From DSYU01 sp963827605 (GTDB lineage: Bacteria > Chloroflexota > Anaerolineae > Anaerolineales > Anaerolineaceae), in NCBI GenBank assembly GCA_963827605.1, contig CAWHBK010000002.1, positions 1 through 64,000 on the forward strand: 64,000 nt of DNA, read 5' to 3'. A model generated the notes under the pieces. That model had not been told where the DNA came from. It was given only the letters and a program-made list of their open reading frames with translations, and ran no database searches. Both the position numbers and the translations under genes were made by a program. Numbering within the stretch: the first letter of the stretch is position 1; every line of letters starts with the position of its first letter. Shown here in pieces: positions 28,984 through 37,712 of this stretch.

Positions 28984-29589
28984 ATGAGCAATGCTTCTAA
29001 GTTCCCGTACCCATTCATTGGCGAAATCCTGATTTCCCAGGCGGAAATCGAAAAGCGCGTCTCGCTGCTCGGCGAGCAGATTACCGAAGAGTACCGCGAT
29101 TCGAACAAGCTGCTGCTGCTTGGCCTGCTGCGCGGCAGCGTAATGTTTGTTACCGATTTGATGCGTAAAGTGCAGCGACCGCTGACGATGGATTTTATGT
29201 CGGTTTCTTCCTATGCAGGCGCGGAATCGTCCGGCTTTATTCGCATCGATTCCGATCACAAAACCAACATCCGCGGTTGGGATGTGATCCTGATCGATGA
29301 CATCGTTGACTCAGGCTACACCATCTACACGATCCGCAAACTGCTGCTGGACCGCCACCCGCGTAGTCTTAAGGTGTGCGCGCTGCTGGATAAGGTCAGC
29401 AAACACAAGGTTGAAATCGACATCGATTTCTGTGGCTTTGAAATCCCGGATTACTTTGTGGTCGGCTACGGGCTGGACATCGACGAAAAAGGCCGCAACC
29501 TGCCCTACATCGCCTCGGTCGACCTGGAAAAATACCAGGCTTTGCAGGCCGAAGAACGCCTGGCGCAAGCCGAAAACCCCAACTGGTAA
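28984..29589 (+). CDS. hpt: Hypoxanthine phosphoribosyltransferase
   Basis: 201 residues from ATG 28984; the frame is open further upstream but this start fits the family. The PRPP loop is VILIDDIVDSGYTIYTIRKLL, with DSG in place of the more common DTG. LLLGLLRGSVMFVTDLMRK is the first catalytic loop and DFMSVSSYAG the flexible loop. PDYFVVGYGLDIDEKGRNLPYI is the purine-binding end typical of Hpt. The enzyme salvages hypoxanthine and guanine to IMP and GMP. It converges on the hydrogenase operon, with a shared hairpin between them. Confidence 0.92.
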   Translation: MSNASKFPYPFIGEILISQAEIEKRVSLLGEQITEEYRDSNKLLLLGLLRGSVMFVTDLMRKVQRPLTMDFMSVSSYAGAESSGFIRIDSDHKTNIRGWDVILIDDIVDSGYTIYTIRKLLLDRHPRSLKVCALLDKVSKHKVEIDIDFCGFEIPDYFVVGYGLDIDEKGRNLPYIASVDLEKYQALQAEERLAQAENPNW

Positions 29590-29654
29590 AAAAAGAAACC
29601 CAATAATAGACGCACGTTTCTATCACCTGACAGACCGTCTTTGCACCCAAAATG

Positions 29655-29685
29655 CCCCGCGCCCTACCATATGTAGGGCGCGGGG
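29655..29685. terminator. Bidirectional hairpin between hpt and hybD
   Basis: ccccgcgcccta (29655-29666) pairs with tagggcgcgggg (29674-29685). It is followed by atttg on the plus strand and by a-rich sequence in the other direction. The two flanking genes converge on it. Confidence 0.7.
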
Positions 29686-29709
29686 ATTTGCTTCGTAAAT
29701 TTTGGTATT

Positions 29710-30165
29710 CTAGCAGGCCAGCTCGTTCACCACGTGCCCCACCAGCGTATCCAACCTGGCTTCAACATCTGGCGAGAGATCCACGCCTACTTCGAGCGAA
29801 CGCGGCTGCATGCCCCACACGATCACCTCTTTGGGGTACAGGTCGCGCAGTTGCGCGGCGGCGAGAAAGTCCGGCAGGGTGATCTCGTGGGGGGACACTT
29901 TGAGCGACATATACACCGGGATCCGGTCGCCGGCCAGGCGGATAATCGTCCCCGGCGGGCCGCCGGTCTCCACCGCGTCGATGATGACCAGGGTATCGAC
30001 CCCTTCCAGGTAGTAGAGCAGGGCCAGGCCCGCGGTGCCGCCGTCTACAATATCCACATCTTCGGGCAGGCGCTTTTCTTCCAGAATGCGCTGGATGGCG
30101 TGGATGCCGATGCCTTCATCGGTCAGCAGCAGATTGCCAACGCCAAGAACCAGTTTTTTTGCCAT
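29710..30165 (-). CDS. hybD: [NiFe] hydrogenase maturation protease
   Basis: 151 residues. LVLGVGNLLLTDEGIGIHA carries the family start with the first nickel ligand (Glu17). LVIIDAVETGGPPG holds the second (Asp in IDAV). SPHEITLPDFLAAA holds the third (His). The enzyme removes the C-terminal tail of the hydrogenase large subunit once nickel is inserted. Here the expected substrate is the 15-residue tail after the final His of the HybC encoded immediately upstream, 4 bases away. Last gene of the hyb operon. Confidence 0.92.
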   Translation of the reverse strand: MAKKLVLGVGNLLLTDEGIGIHAIQRILEEKRLPEDVDIVDGGTAGLALLYYLEGVDTLVIIDAVETGGPPGTIIRLAGDRIPVYMSLKVSPHEITLPDFLAAAQLRDLYPKEVIVWGMQPRSLEVGVDLSPDVEARLDTLVGHVVNELAC

Positions 30166-30168
30166 TCC

Positions 30169-31884
30169 CTACACCACCTTTACGCTGATGACTTCTCTGC
30201 CATCCGGCTCCAGGATATGCACCGCGCAGGCCATGCAAGGGTCGAAGGAGTGGACGGTGCGCAGGATTTCCAGGGGTTTCTCGGGGTCCGCTACCGGGGT
30301 GCCAACCAGGGCAGCCTCGTATGCGCCAGGCAGGCCGTTGGCGTCCTGCGGGGAACCGTTCCAGGTGGAGGGTACGATGGCCTGGTAATTGGCGATCTTG
30401 CCGTCTTTGATATGCACCCAATGACCCAGCGCGCCGCGCGGGGCCTCGGACCAACCCCATCCCATCGATTCTTGTTCCCAGGTGGAAGGGTCCCAATGCG
30501 CATTCTCGTGCGTCTTATAATCGCCCTTGCCAATATTCGCGGCCAGTTCCATGGTCCATTCGTTCAGCTTTTCGGCCATCACCACCGTCTCGACGCAGCG
30601 CGCGGCGATGCGCCCAAGCGTGGAGAAGAGCACTTCCGGGCCGGCGCCCAGCTTCTGCAGCACGGCGTCTACCCAGAACTTGACCCGTTCATTGCCGGAG
30701 GCATAAGAGATCAGCATGCGCGCCAGCGGGCCAACTTCCATCGACTTGCCGTCGTAGCGGGGGGCCTTAAGCCAGGTGTATTTTTTGTCAGTATCCAGGA
30801 ACTCGTAGGGCGGTTTGGGACCGGTATAGTTGGCGCGGGTTTCGCCTACGGATGGATGGATTCCGGCCTTATCGTCAGCGTAGTTGTACCAGGAATGGGT
30901 CACATACTCGCTGATCAGCTTCTGGTCGAGCGGGTAGACCTTGCTCAGGTCGCGGTTGAGGATAACCCCACGCGGGATGAAGAGATCGCCCGGGTCATCG
31001 CTGGATTTGGTTTCGGTCTGCGGGAAATCGCCAAAGGACATAAAGTTGCCCAGGCCCTCGCCCAGCCCGGCCCATTCCAGGTAGAAAGGCGCTACGGCTA
31101 ACACATCCGGCAGGTAGACCTTATCGACAAATTCTTTGGCCTTGGCGAACAGGCCGAGCAGGTAGGCCAGCTTATCGGCGTTCAACGCCGCGGCGCTGTT
31201 GGGGTTGATCGCGTTGGCCATGCCGCCCACCAGGTAGGTTTGCAGGTGCGGGTTCTTCGCACCCAGAATGGCGTGCGCCTTGATCACCTCGCGCTGCCAA
31301 TCCAGCGCTTCCAGGTAATGCGCCACGGCCATCAGGTTGGCTTCGGCCGGAAGTTTATAGGCCGGGTGGCCCCAGTAGCCGTTGGCGAAGATCCCCAACT
31401 GGCCGGTGCCGACAAAATTCTTGATGCGGTCCTGCACGCCTTTGAAATAATCCGCGCTGGATTTGGGCCAGTCGGAAATCGATTGGGCCAGCCTGGAGGT
31501 GGCTTCCGGATCGGCATTCAGCGCCGCGGTAATATCGACCCAATCCAGGGCGTGCAGATGGTAAAAGTGAACGACATGATCCTGGACGTATTGGATGGCT
31601 TCAATAATATTGCGGATCAGCCGGGCGTTGGTGGGGACCTGAATTTTCAGAGCATCTTCGACAGCTCGCACGGAGCTGAGTGCATGTACCGTCGTTCAGA
31701 CACCGCAGATGCGCTGGGCAAATGTCCAGGCATCGCGCGGGTCTCTCCCTTTGAGGATAATTTCAATACCCCGCCACATGGTACTCGACGACCAGGCTTT
31801 GGTAACTTTCCCATCCGCCACTTCGACTTCAATGCGGAGGTGGCCCTCGATGCGGGTGATTGGATCGATCGCGATCTTGGTCAT
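30169..31884 (-). CDS. hybC: [NiFe] hydrogenase large subunit with in-frame TGA (candidate selenocysteine) in motif L1
   Basis: 571 codons in one continuous frame from ATG 31884 (AGAAGGAG upstream) to 30169, interrupted only by TGA at 31696-31698. The N-terminus MTKIAIDPITRIEGHLRIEV is diagnostic. L1 reads RIC-G-V-[TGA]-TTVH, so the stop occupies codon 63, the second Cys of R-x-C-G-x-C-x3-H, the bridging Ni-Fe ligand in known enzymes. L2 near the end is intact: DPCMACAVH (Cys550, Cys553). A 15-residue tail follows His556 and is expected to be cut by HybD. No other break occurs in 1.7 kb, although neighbouring genes contain frameshifts. The reading supported here is selenocysteine insertion. 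A nonsense mutation or base error at exactly this codon is the alternative. Oxidises or produces H2 on the outside of the membrane, with HybO, HybA and HybB. Confidence 0.88.
31662..31678 (-). promoter_or_regulatory. Candidate bacterial SECIS hairpin in hybC
   Basis: In mRNA sense, CAGCUC (31678-31673), loop CGUGC (31672-31668), GAGCUG (31667-31662). The six-base-pair stem is perfect. The loop begins 24 bases after the UGA and has G as its second base. Both features fit the known rules for bacterial SECIS elements (loop 16-37 bases after UGA, G in the first two loop positions). Confidence 0.55.
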
Positions 31885-31913
31885 GAAAACGCTCCTTCTA
31901 CTGCTGGATAAGG

Positions 31914-33062
31914 TTAAAGTGCTTTCGCCGTTTCGGGTTTGTGTTCGGGGAACATGGGCAGAAACCGAACTGCCGCGTCGAACATGATCAGGCCCAGGCA
32001 GGTCAGGCCGATGGACACGGCCAGCTCCTGCCAGCTTGGCAGGTAAAACGCGCCGTCGAAAAAGATCAGGGCCGCGTTAAGACGGTATAGGATCAGCCCG
32101 CCCATGGCGAAGAAGGCCCCCCAGGTAATGCCGTAAACGTTGTTGCGCGTCTTCGCGTCTGAGAAGTAGATGATCGGCACCAGCACCCCGCCGATCATTT
32201 CGATCAGAAACATGATTGCCGGCGGACCGTCTTGCAGCAGGTACCGATAGTTGCCGGTGACGAACAGCTCGCCGATGCGCAGGATGAAATACAGGCCCAG
32301 TACGTAGGGGATGGCCTTCGTCAGGCTGGCCAGCATTTTGATCTCAAATGGGTAGCCATAGGTGCGCGCCGAATGGTACGATTCGAACACTGTCATGGCC
32401 AACCCGGCGGCAATCGCGGTCAGGAAGAAATACACCGGGAAGAGCGGTGAATACCACAGCGGGTGGACCTTGTACGGCAGGATGGTCAGCATGGTGCCCA
32501 GGGTGGACTGGTGCAGGGTGGAAAGGGTGACTCCGGCGATGATCAGCGGAATGGTGATGCCATGCATCAGCTTCAGCGGGGCTTTCCATCCCAACGCTTC
32601 GAAGAGAACCGGGCTGAATTCGAGCGCCAGCACGGTCAGGTAGAGCATCACGCACCAGCCGATTTCGAACAACGGAGAGTGGATGTTCCAGTAGATGAGC
32701 AGGTGCCAGATGCGCTGCGGCTGGCTGAGGTCCACCAGCAGGGTCAGCCCGGCCAGCATGTAGCTGATAAAGCCGGTCAGGATGGTGGCGCGCACGATTG
32801 GGTAGAACTTCTTCAGGTTGAAGATGTACACCACCGCGGCCACAGTGAAGGCCCCGGCAGCCAGGCCAATCCCGCTCATCATGTCAAAGCTGATCCAGAT
32901 GCCCCAGCCGCGGCCATCGCTCAGGTTGGTGGTGGGACCCAGGCCAACGATCCAGCGGTAAAAAGCCACGCCCAGACCCAAAGCGCCCAGGATCCAGATC
33001 AGGATCATTCCGGGCCCTAGCGGGTAGTGGCGCAGGCGGATTTGTCCGAGTCGAACGGCCAT
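31914..33062 (-). CDS. hybB: Hydrogenase membrane subunit HybB/NrfD-like
   Basis: 382 residues with about ten TM helices (ILIWILGALGLGVAFYRWIVG, ATILTGFISYMLAGLTLLVDL, LYLTVLALEFSPVLFEAL and others). FDMMSGIGLAAGAF, LLIYWNIHSPLFEIGWCVMLY and GVTLSTLHQSTLGTML are typical of the NrfD/HybB family. It passes electrons from the periplasmic Fe-S protein to quinone. Only 2 bases separate it from hybA and 29 from hybC. Confidence 0.92.
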   Translation of the reverse strand: MAVRLGQIRLRHYPLGPGMILIWILGALGLGVAFYRWIVGLGPTTNLSDGRGWGIWISFDMMSGIGLAAGAFTVAAVVYIFNLKKFYPIVRATILTGFISYMLAGLTLLVDLSQPQRIWHLLIYWNIHSPLFEIGWCVMLYLTVLALEFSPVLFEALGWKAPLKLMHGITIPLIIAGVTLSTLHQSTLGTMLTILPYKVHPLWYSPLFPVYFFLTAIAAGLAMTVFESYHSARTYGYPFEIKMLASLTKAIPYVLGLYFILRIGELFVTGNYRYLLQDGPPAIMFLIEMIGGVLVPIIYFSDAKTRNNVYGITWGAFFAMGGLILYRLNAALIFFDGAFYLPSWQELAVSIGLTCLGLIMFDAAVRFLPMFPEHKPETAKAL

Positions 33063-33063
33063 C

Positions 33064-33948
33064 TCAGGCCTCCTTTTTCGGCGGTTTGTCTTCGTCGCGG
33101 TGGGTGCGCAGGTAAATCGCGGTGCTGAGGGTGACCATCACCGCGATCACGCCCGGCACGGCCTGCATATACGGCCAGTCCAGCGAGGGAAGCGGGGTAC
33201 CCTTCAACTCGGGAAACCCAAGCGCCGCGTGACTGAGCGCGGAAATGTACAGCATCGATGTACCGCCGACTTCCGTTTCGCCGTATACCTGTTGGAAATA
33301 CTGGCTGTCACTCTTCAGGCGGGTATGCGCCACTTCGAGCATGTTCCCGCGCCTGCCCGGAGATCAATGCGCCGGTTGGGCAGGCTTCGCTGCAGGCCGG
33401 CTGCTCGCCCTTGGCCTGGCGGTCGGCGCAGAAATCGCATTTTTGAATCAACGGCAGCGTCTTTTCCCACTGGGTTTTTGGGATGCCAAACGGGCAGGCA
33501 GCCATGCAGTACCGGCAGCCAATGCAGCGGTCAGCGTGATAGATCACCGGCCCGCTGTCTAGTTTCTCCAGCGCTGCCACCGGGCAAACCGAAACACAGG
33601 CCGGCTCGATGCAGTGCATGCACTGGTTTTTGACAAAGGATGTGCCCTCGCTGCCTTGATACAGCTTGATCATCGTCCAGGTGTCCGCGCTCAGGTCGAG
33701 CGGCATCTCGTAGAGCTGCTGCGGATCGGTTTCGGGCGGCAGATTGGAGCGCCGCTTGCAGGCCGTCTGGCAGGCGCGGCAGCCCACGCACATGGTAGCG
33801 TCATACAGCATGGAGGCGCTGCTTTCAACGGCCGCGACCTTGCTCCGGGCAGCGCTTGCTATTACACGGGTGGGCGCCAGGCTGCAAGCGCCATCCCGCC
33901 CAGGCCTGCTCCCGCCAGTTTGAGAAATTTTCTTCGGCTTACAGGCAT
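33064..33948 (-). CDS. hybA: Hydrogenase Fe-S subunit HybA-like, Tat signal, two frameshifts
   Basis: ATG 33948 follows GGAGGAG. The start, MPVSRRKFLKLAGAGLGGMAL, is a twin-arginine export signal. The body has four ferredoxin-type Cys sets: CVGCRACQTAC, CMHCIEPACVSVC, CIGCRYCMAAC and CDFC...CSEAC, binding four [4Fe-4S] clusters. The C-terminus has one TM helix (VPGVIAVMVTLSTAIYL). Frame changes near 33870 and 33340 split signal, cluster domain and anchor. All pieces are present in order, so I regard the gene as real and the shifts as error. About 293 residues when joined. It links the small subunit to HybB. Confidence 0.85.
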
Positions 33949-33963
33949 GGCTCCTCCTCCCTT

Positions 33964-35187
33964 TTATTCATTCGCCGGTGGCTCTTGCGCGGGCAGCGGT
34001 TCGGGTCCGGCCTCTGCGGAAGTGGCTTCTTCGGAAGGATCTTCCGCGGATGGTTCCTCTGCGCTTACTTCCGGGGTGATGCCCTTGGCACGGTTGGTCA
34101 TCACCGTATAGCCGAAGGCAATCGCGGCGCCTACAAGGACGCCCGACTGCGCCGCCCGTCACGGCCGCGCCTTCTGGGGTAACATCGTTCTGCACATAAC
34201 CCGACCGGAGCATAGGTTACCGGCGGGCGTGAGTCCGGCCAGCTTGATCGGCTGATAGGTTGGCATTTCCCAGAAATCCGGCTCAGAGCAGCCGATGCAG
34301 CCGTGCCCGCCGGCAACCGGCCAGCTGGTGCCCTCGTTCCAGCGCACCGATAGGGCAGTTGTGAGAAGGTTACCGGGCCTTTGCAGCCCATCTGGTACAG
34401 GCACCAGCCCGCCTGGTGACCCGCGTCTCCCCACGCGCGCACAAACTCACCCCGGTCAAAGTGACCGCGGCGCTCGCAGTTGTCGTGGATGAGCGCGCCG
34501 TAGGCAAACAACGGGCGGTGCAGCTCATCCATGGCCGGGCAGCGCGCCAAAGGTGAGGTAGTGCACCACCGTCGCGGTCAGGTTGACCACGTTATACGGG
34601 CAGCCTGGCAGGTTCAGCACCGGTTTGTCCTTGACCAGGTCCATCACGCCCACCGCTTTGGTCGGGTTGGGAGATGCTTTTGGCAGACCGCCAAAAGAAG
34701 CGCAGGTTCCCACCGCAACCACTGCCACGGCGTTGGCAGCGGCTTCCTTCAGCAGATCGAGCGCGCTGCGCCCACCGATGCAGCAGTAAATGCCGTCCTC
34801 CGCTGTGGGGATGGAACCTTCCACTACCAGCAGGTAGCCGCCCGCCGCGATGGTTTTCTGCTTGGCCTCTTCGGCCTGCTTTCCGGCGGCTGCCATAATC
34901 GTCTCGTGGTAGTCCACCGAGAGCACATCCAAAACGACATCCGCCGCGCTGGGCCGGGAAGCGCGCAGGAACGATTCGCTGCAGCCGGCGCAGTCCTGCA
35001 TTTCCAGCCACACCACCGGGGTTCGCTTTGGCGCTTCCAGCGCTTTGGCAATCACTTTGTGAACGCCATTCGGCATTGCCAGAGCGCCTGCCATGGCAAC
35101 GCAGAAGCGAATGAAATCCCGCCTTGAAACACCTTTGTCGATAAGAGCTTTGGGTAGGTTGTCGGAATTTTCAACCATCTGCTTCAT
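33964..35187 (-). CDS. hybO: [NiFe] hydrogenase small subunit, Tat signal, frameshifts
   Basis: The N-terminus contains the twin-arginine motif SRRDFIRFCVAMAGALAMP. The first cluster site is WLEMQDCAGCSESFLR (C-x2-C), then VGTCASFGGLPKA and NLPGCPYN. The distal and medial cluster segments follow: CERRGHFDRGEFV, WCLYQMGCKGP, then a CPI-x-RWN-like and HGCIGCSEPDFW stretch. A C-terminal TM helix (GVLVGAAIAFGYTVM) and an acidic proline-rich tail end at 33964. At least three frame changes lie between 34150 and 34530. About 405 residues after repair, the usual size for membrane-anchored Hyb small subunits. First gene of the operon. It carries electrons from the Ni-Fe site to HybA. Confidence 0.88.
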
Positions 35188-35264
35188 CCTTATGGAATTA
35201 ATCGGAGAATGGGGGACAGGAATATCGGGGGAATAAAGCGAGAACTGTGCGGTTTATTAATACA

Positions 35265-35310
35265 ATCATAACATTTGCTTAATGTTGGGTCTATCAGGAT
35301 AGCACTGATA
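35265..35310 (-). promoter_or_regulatory. Candidate hyb operon promoter with inverted repeat
   Basis: Minus strand: TAGACC (35293-35288), 17 bases, TATGAT (35270-35265). An inverted repeat tatcag (35292-35297) / ctgata (35305-35310) overlaps the upstream edge of the -35 box and may bind the regulator encoded divergently. Confidence 0.4.
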
Positions 35311-35358
35311 TGTTTTGGCGGCTGTAGGTGCAAACAAACGACTTTGTAAGATAATTCC

Positions 35359-35388
35359 TTACAGTTATGGTGGCTTTTGTTATATAAT
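35359..35388 (+). promoter_or_regulatory. Candidate promoter of the histidine kinase gene
   Basis: TTACAG (35359-35364), 18 bases, TATAAT (35383-35388). The -10 box is perfect; the -35 box is weak. The kinase ATG is 52 bases downstream. Confidence 0.45.
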
Positions 35389-35439
35389 GAGGGAAGGAAC
35401 GCTATTCTTTTTCCAGACAAGTTTTCCAAATAAACGCTT

Positions 35440-36681
35440 ATGAATATCAGCCAGACGGACCGGGTAATTCCCGCTCAATTAACGGAAAAATTATTCCTAC
35501 AGCAAAATCACCAACTCGCCATCCTCAACGCGATTATTCAAACCGTCAGCAGCTCATATAACCTGCATGAGACGCTTGAGGCGGCTCTGGGGATGATTCT
35601 GCAGGTGGTAAATTCCCCCACCGGGTGGATCTGCCTGCTGGGAGAGGACAATTCTTGCGCGGCATTTGTTGGTCACCAGGGCCTGTGTTTTACTAACGCA
35701 GCCGGTGAGCCAACCCCATGCCTGGCGTTGTGCGTCTGCAGCCGGGTGCGCCGCACCGGGGATGTGGTGATGATCCGCACCCTCGCTCCGGGTTGCCCGC
35801 TGCTGGCAGTCGACAAAAATAACGAGACTGTGCGGATTACGGGCCATGTTTCGGTGCCGCTGATGACTAAGTCCCGCATCGTCGGGCAGTTAAATGTCTC
35901 TTTCAGCGAAGCCGGGCAGGCGGACCAGATTGATATCGACCTGCTCAAAACCATCAGTCCAGCCCTGGCAGTGGCGATCGAAAATGCCCGGCTGTGGGAG
36001 GCAGTGCAGGAGAAGGAAAAACTTCAGAAAGAACTGTTAAAGGAACTGGTCACTGCCCAGGAGGAGGAGCGCAGGCGCATCTCGCGCGAGCTGCACGATG
36101 AATTTGGCCAGGAAATGACCTCGATGCTGGTCCGGCTGCAGGTGCTGGACCGGCTGGACCGCGACCCCCAGACCGGTGACGTCATCGATGGTTTGAAGAA
36201 CACCGTTTCACAACTGCTGGTCTCCATGCACGACCTGGCGCTGGAACTGCGCCCGTCCACATTAGATGATCTTGGATTGGCGCCGGCTTTAGCGCAATAT
36301 GCCAAAGCCTGCCCAGGCAACCTGGGCATTGTAGTGGATTTTCAAGAGATTGGCCTTGGCGGTCAGCGGGTGCCGCGCGAAACGGAAACCACGCTTTACC
36401 GCATTATCCAGGAGGCGCTGACCAACGTCGCCCGCCACGCGCAGGTGAAAAAGGCCAGCGTTTTGCTGCGCAAAAACGAACGCAGCATCACCGCAATCAT
36501 TGAAGATAATGGGGTTGGCTTCGACAAGGATGATGTCAGGGGCGGGCAGGCGAAACGGCGGCGTTTGGGCCTGTTTGGCATGGAAGAACGGGTTGCATTA
36601 ATTGGCGGCGCCCTGACCATCGAGACCCGGCCCGGGTCTGGAACGACGATCTACATTGAGGTCCCGCTGGAAAATGCGTAG
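35440..36681 (+). CDS. GAF-domain sensor histidine kinase with Cys cluster (NarX/LiaS type)
   Basis: 413 residues, intact, no TM segments, so cytoplasmic. The GAF domain spans ~25-185. It contains Cys83, Cys94, Cys98, Cys100 and Cys119 (PTPCLALCVC and LAPGCPLL), which could hold an Fe-S cluster or form disulphides. A coiled linker leads to the HisKA_3 box RRRISRELHDEFGQ with phospho-acceptor His219. The HATPase part has LYRIIQEALTNVARHAQ, DNGVGFD and RRLGLFGMEERV. It pairs with the response regulator 45 bases downstream and is divergent from the hydrogenase operon, so redox or oxygen control of hydrogenase synthesis is a reasonable inference. Confidence 0.88.
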   Translation: MNISQTDRVIPAQLTEKLFLQQNHQLAILNAIIQTVSSSYNLHETLEAALGMILQVVNSPTGWICLLGEDNSCAAFVGHQGLCFTNAAGEPTPCLALCVCSRVRRTGDVVMIRTLAPGCPLLAVDKNNETVRITGHVSVPLMTKSRIVGQLNVSFSEAGQADQIDIDLLKTISPALAVAIENARLWEAVQEKEKLQKELLKELVTAQEEERRRISRELHDEFGQEMTSMLVRLQVLDRLDRDPQTGDVIDGLKNTVSQLLVSMHDLALELRPSTLDDLGLAPALAQYAKACPGNLGIVVDFQEIGLGGQRVPRETETTLYRIIQEALTNVARHAQVKKASVLLRKNERSITAIIEDNGVGFDKDDVRGGQAKRRRLGLFGMEERVALIGGALTIETRPGSGTTIYIEVPLENA

Positions 36682-36726
36682 CTCCGCATTCGTGGTGGAA
36701 CCACAGCGTTGCCATGAGGTGTATAG

Positions 36727-37389
36727 ATGAGCTCCCGAATTCGTATCCTACTCATCGATGATCACTCGGTTTTACGAGCAGGCCTGCGCATGCTATTGAA
36801 TGCCGAGAAAGATATGCTGGTGGTGGGAGAAGCCTCCAATGCGGCCGAGGGCCTCCAACAGGCAGCCGAATTCCAGCCCGATATTGTGCTATTGGATATC
36901 TCAATGCCAAACGCCAGCGGCCTGGATACGCTGCGGGAGATGAAAAAGATTGCCCCGAGCAGCCTGGTCATCATCCTCACCATGCACGATGATGAAAGCT
37001 ATTTGCGCATCGCGTTATCTTCGGGCGCCTCGGGCTACGTTCTCAAGCAAGCAGCCAACAGCGAACTGCTGGCCGCAATTCGGGTGGTGAGCCAGGGAGG
37101 CACCTACCTGCATCCCAGCCATCGCGCGGCGCTTTTTGAAGGCGAGACCGGCGCGCAAATGTTAAAACAACCCGGCGAGGAAGAAGCTTATCAGCGCTTG
37201 AGCGCGCGGGAAAAGGAAATCTTCCGCCTGATTGCCATGGGCTACACCAACCGCCAGTCCGCCGAAGAACTGTTCCTCAGTGAGAAAACCATCGAAACCT
37301 ATAAATCGCGCTTAATGAACAAGCTGGGTTTTCACAGCCGCATCGAGCTGGTCCGCTACGCGCTGCGTCTGGGCATCATCAAAGCCTGA
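36727..37389 (+). CDS. NarL/LuxR-family response regulator
   Basis: 220 residues. The receiver domain has RILLIDDHSVLRAGL (acidic pair), Asp57 in VLLDISMPNASGLD, and the Thr/Lys switch in IILTMHDDES and GYVLKQ. The C-terminal LuxR helix-turn-helix is LSAREKEIFRLIAMGYTNRQSAEELFLSEKTIETYKSRLM. It is the partner of the GAF kinase in the same transcript. A strong hairpin ends the unit at 37406. Confidence 0.92.
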   Translation: MSSRIRILLIDDHSVLRAGLRMLLNAEKDMLVVGEASNAAEGLQQAAEFQPDIVLLDISMPNASGLDTLREMKKIAPSSLVIILTMHDDESYLRIALSSGASGYVLKQAANSELLAAIRVVSQGGTYLHPSHRAALFEGETGAQMLKQPGEEEAYQRLSAREKEIFRLIAMGYTNRQSAEELFLSEKTIETYKSRLMNKLGFHSRIELVRYALRLGIIKA

Positions 37390-37405
37390 GGCGAACTTTA
37401 AAAGC

Positions 37406-37446
37406 AACAAGGGGTTCCTGGCACGGTGTGCCAGGAACCCCTTGTT
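37406..37446. terminator. Perfect 19-base hairpin after the response regulator
   Basis: The left arm runs 37406-37424 (aacaaggggttcctggcac) and the right arm 37428-37446, with a ggt loop. Perfect pairing. A run of A follows at about 37458, so it may also serve as a boundary for the lipid-synthase locus. Confidence 0.75.
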
Positions 37447-37712
37447 GGCTGATGGCTAAAAAAACCTCGCAATGGACGCGGAGCGTCCCCAAGCCGTTCC
37501 AACGCGGAGCCTGGGAACGAGGGGAAACGAGAAGAAATCACCTTTCAATAGGATGATTTTCTGCCAAAAATCGAAACCATCCACGGAATGTGGTGTTTAG
37601 AAGGGTGATGCGCTGATTTCTGGGCCGGATACGGCCTAATTTGCATGAATAACAAAAACAACCTGTACCCCGTACAGGGTTAAAAAAAATCCAATCAAGG
37701 AGGTCGCTGGAA
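37447..37712. other. Leader region of the lipid-synthase locus
   Basis: No gene. It holds a REP-like stretch (ccaacgcggagcctgggaacg near 37499-37520) and an ideal ribosome site AAGGAGGT at 37697-37704, nine bases before the ATG at 37713. I see no clear promoter. Confidence 0.4.

Noticed and set aside
29734..31101. 455-residue plus-strand frame over the hydrogenase genes
   Set aside because: Antisense to hybD and hybC, which carry diagnostic motifs.
30169..31884. hybC as two genes or as a frameshifted gene
   Set aside because: Both parts are in the same frame, separated by a single TGA at a catalytic Cys position, so no indel is involved.
35190..35429. 79-residue minus-strand frame between hybO and the kinase gene
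   Set aside because: Occupies the divergent promoter region, no motifs and no ribosome site.
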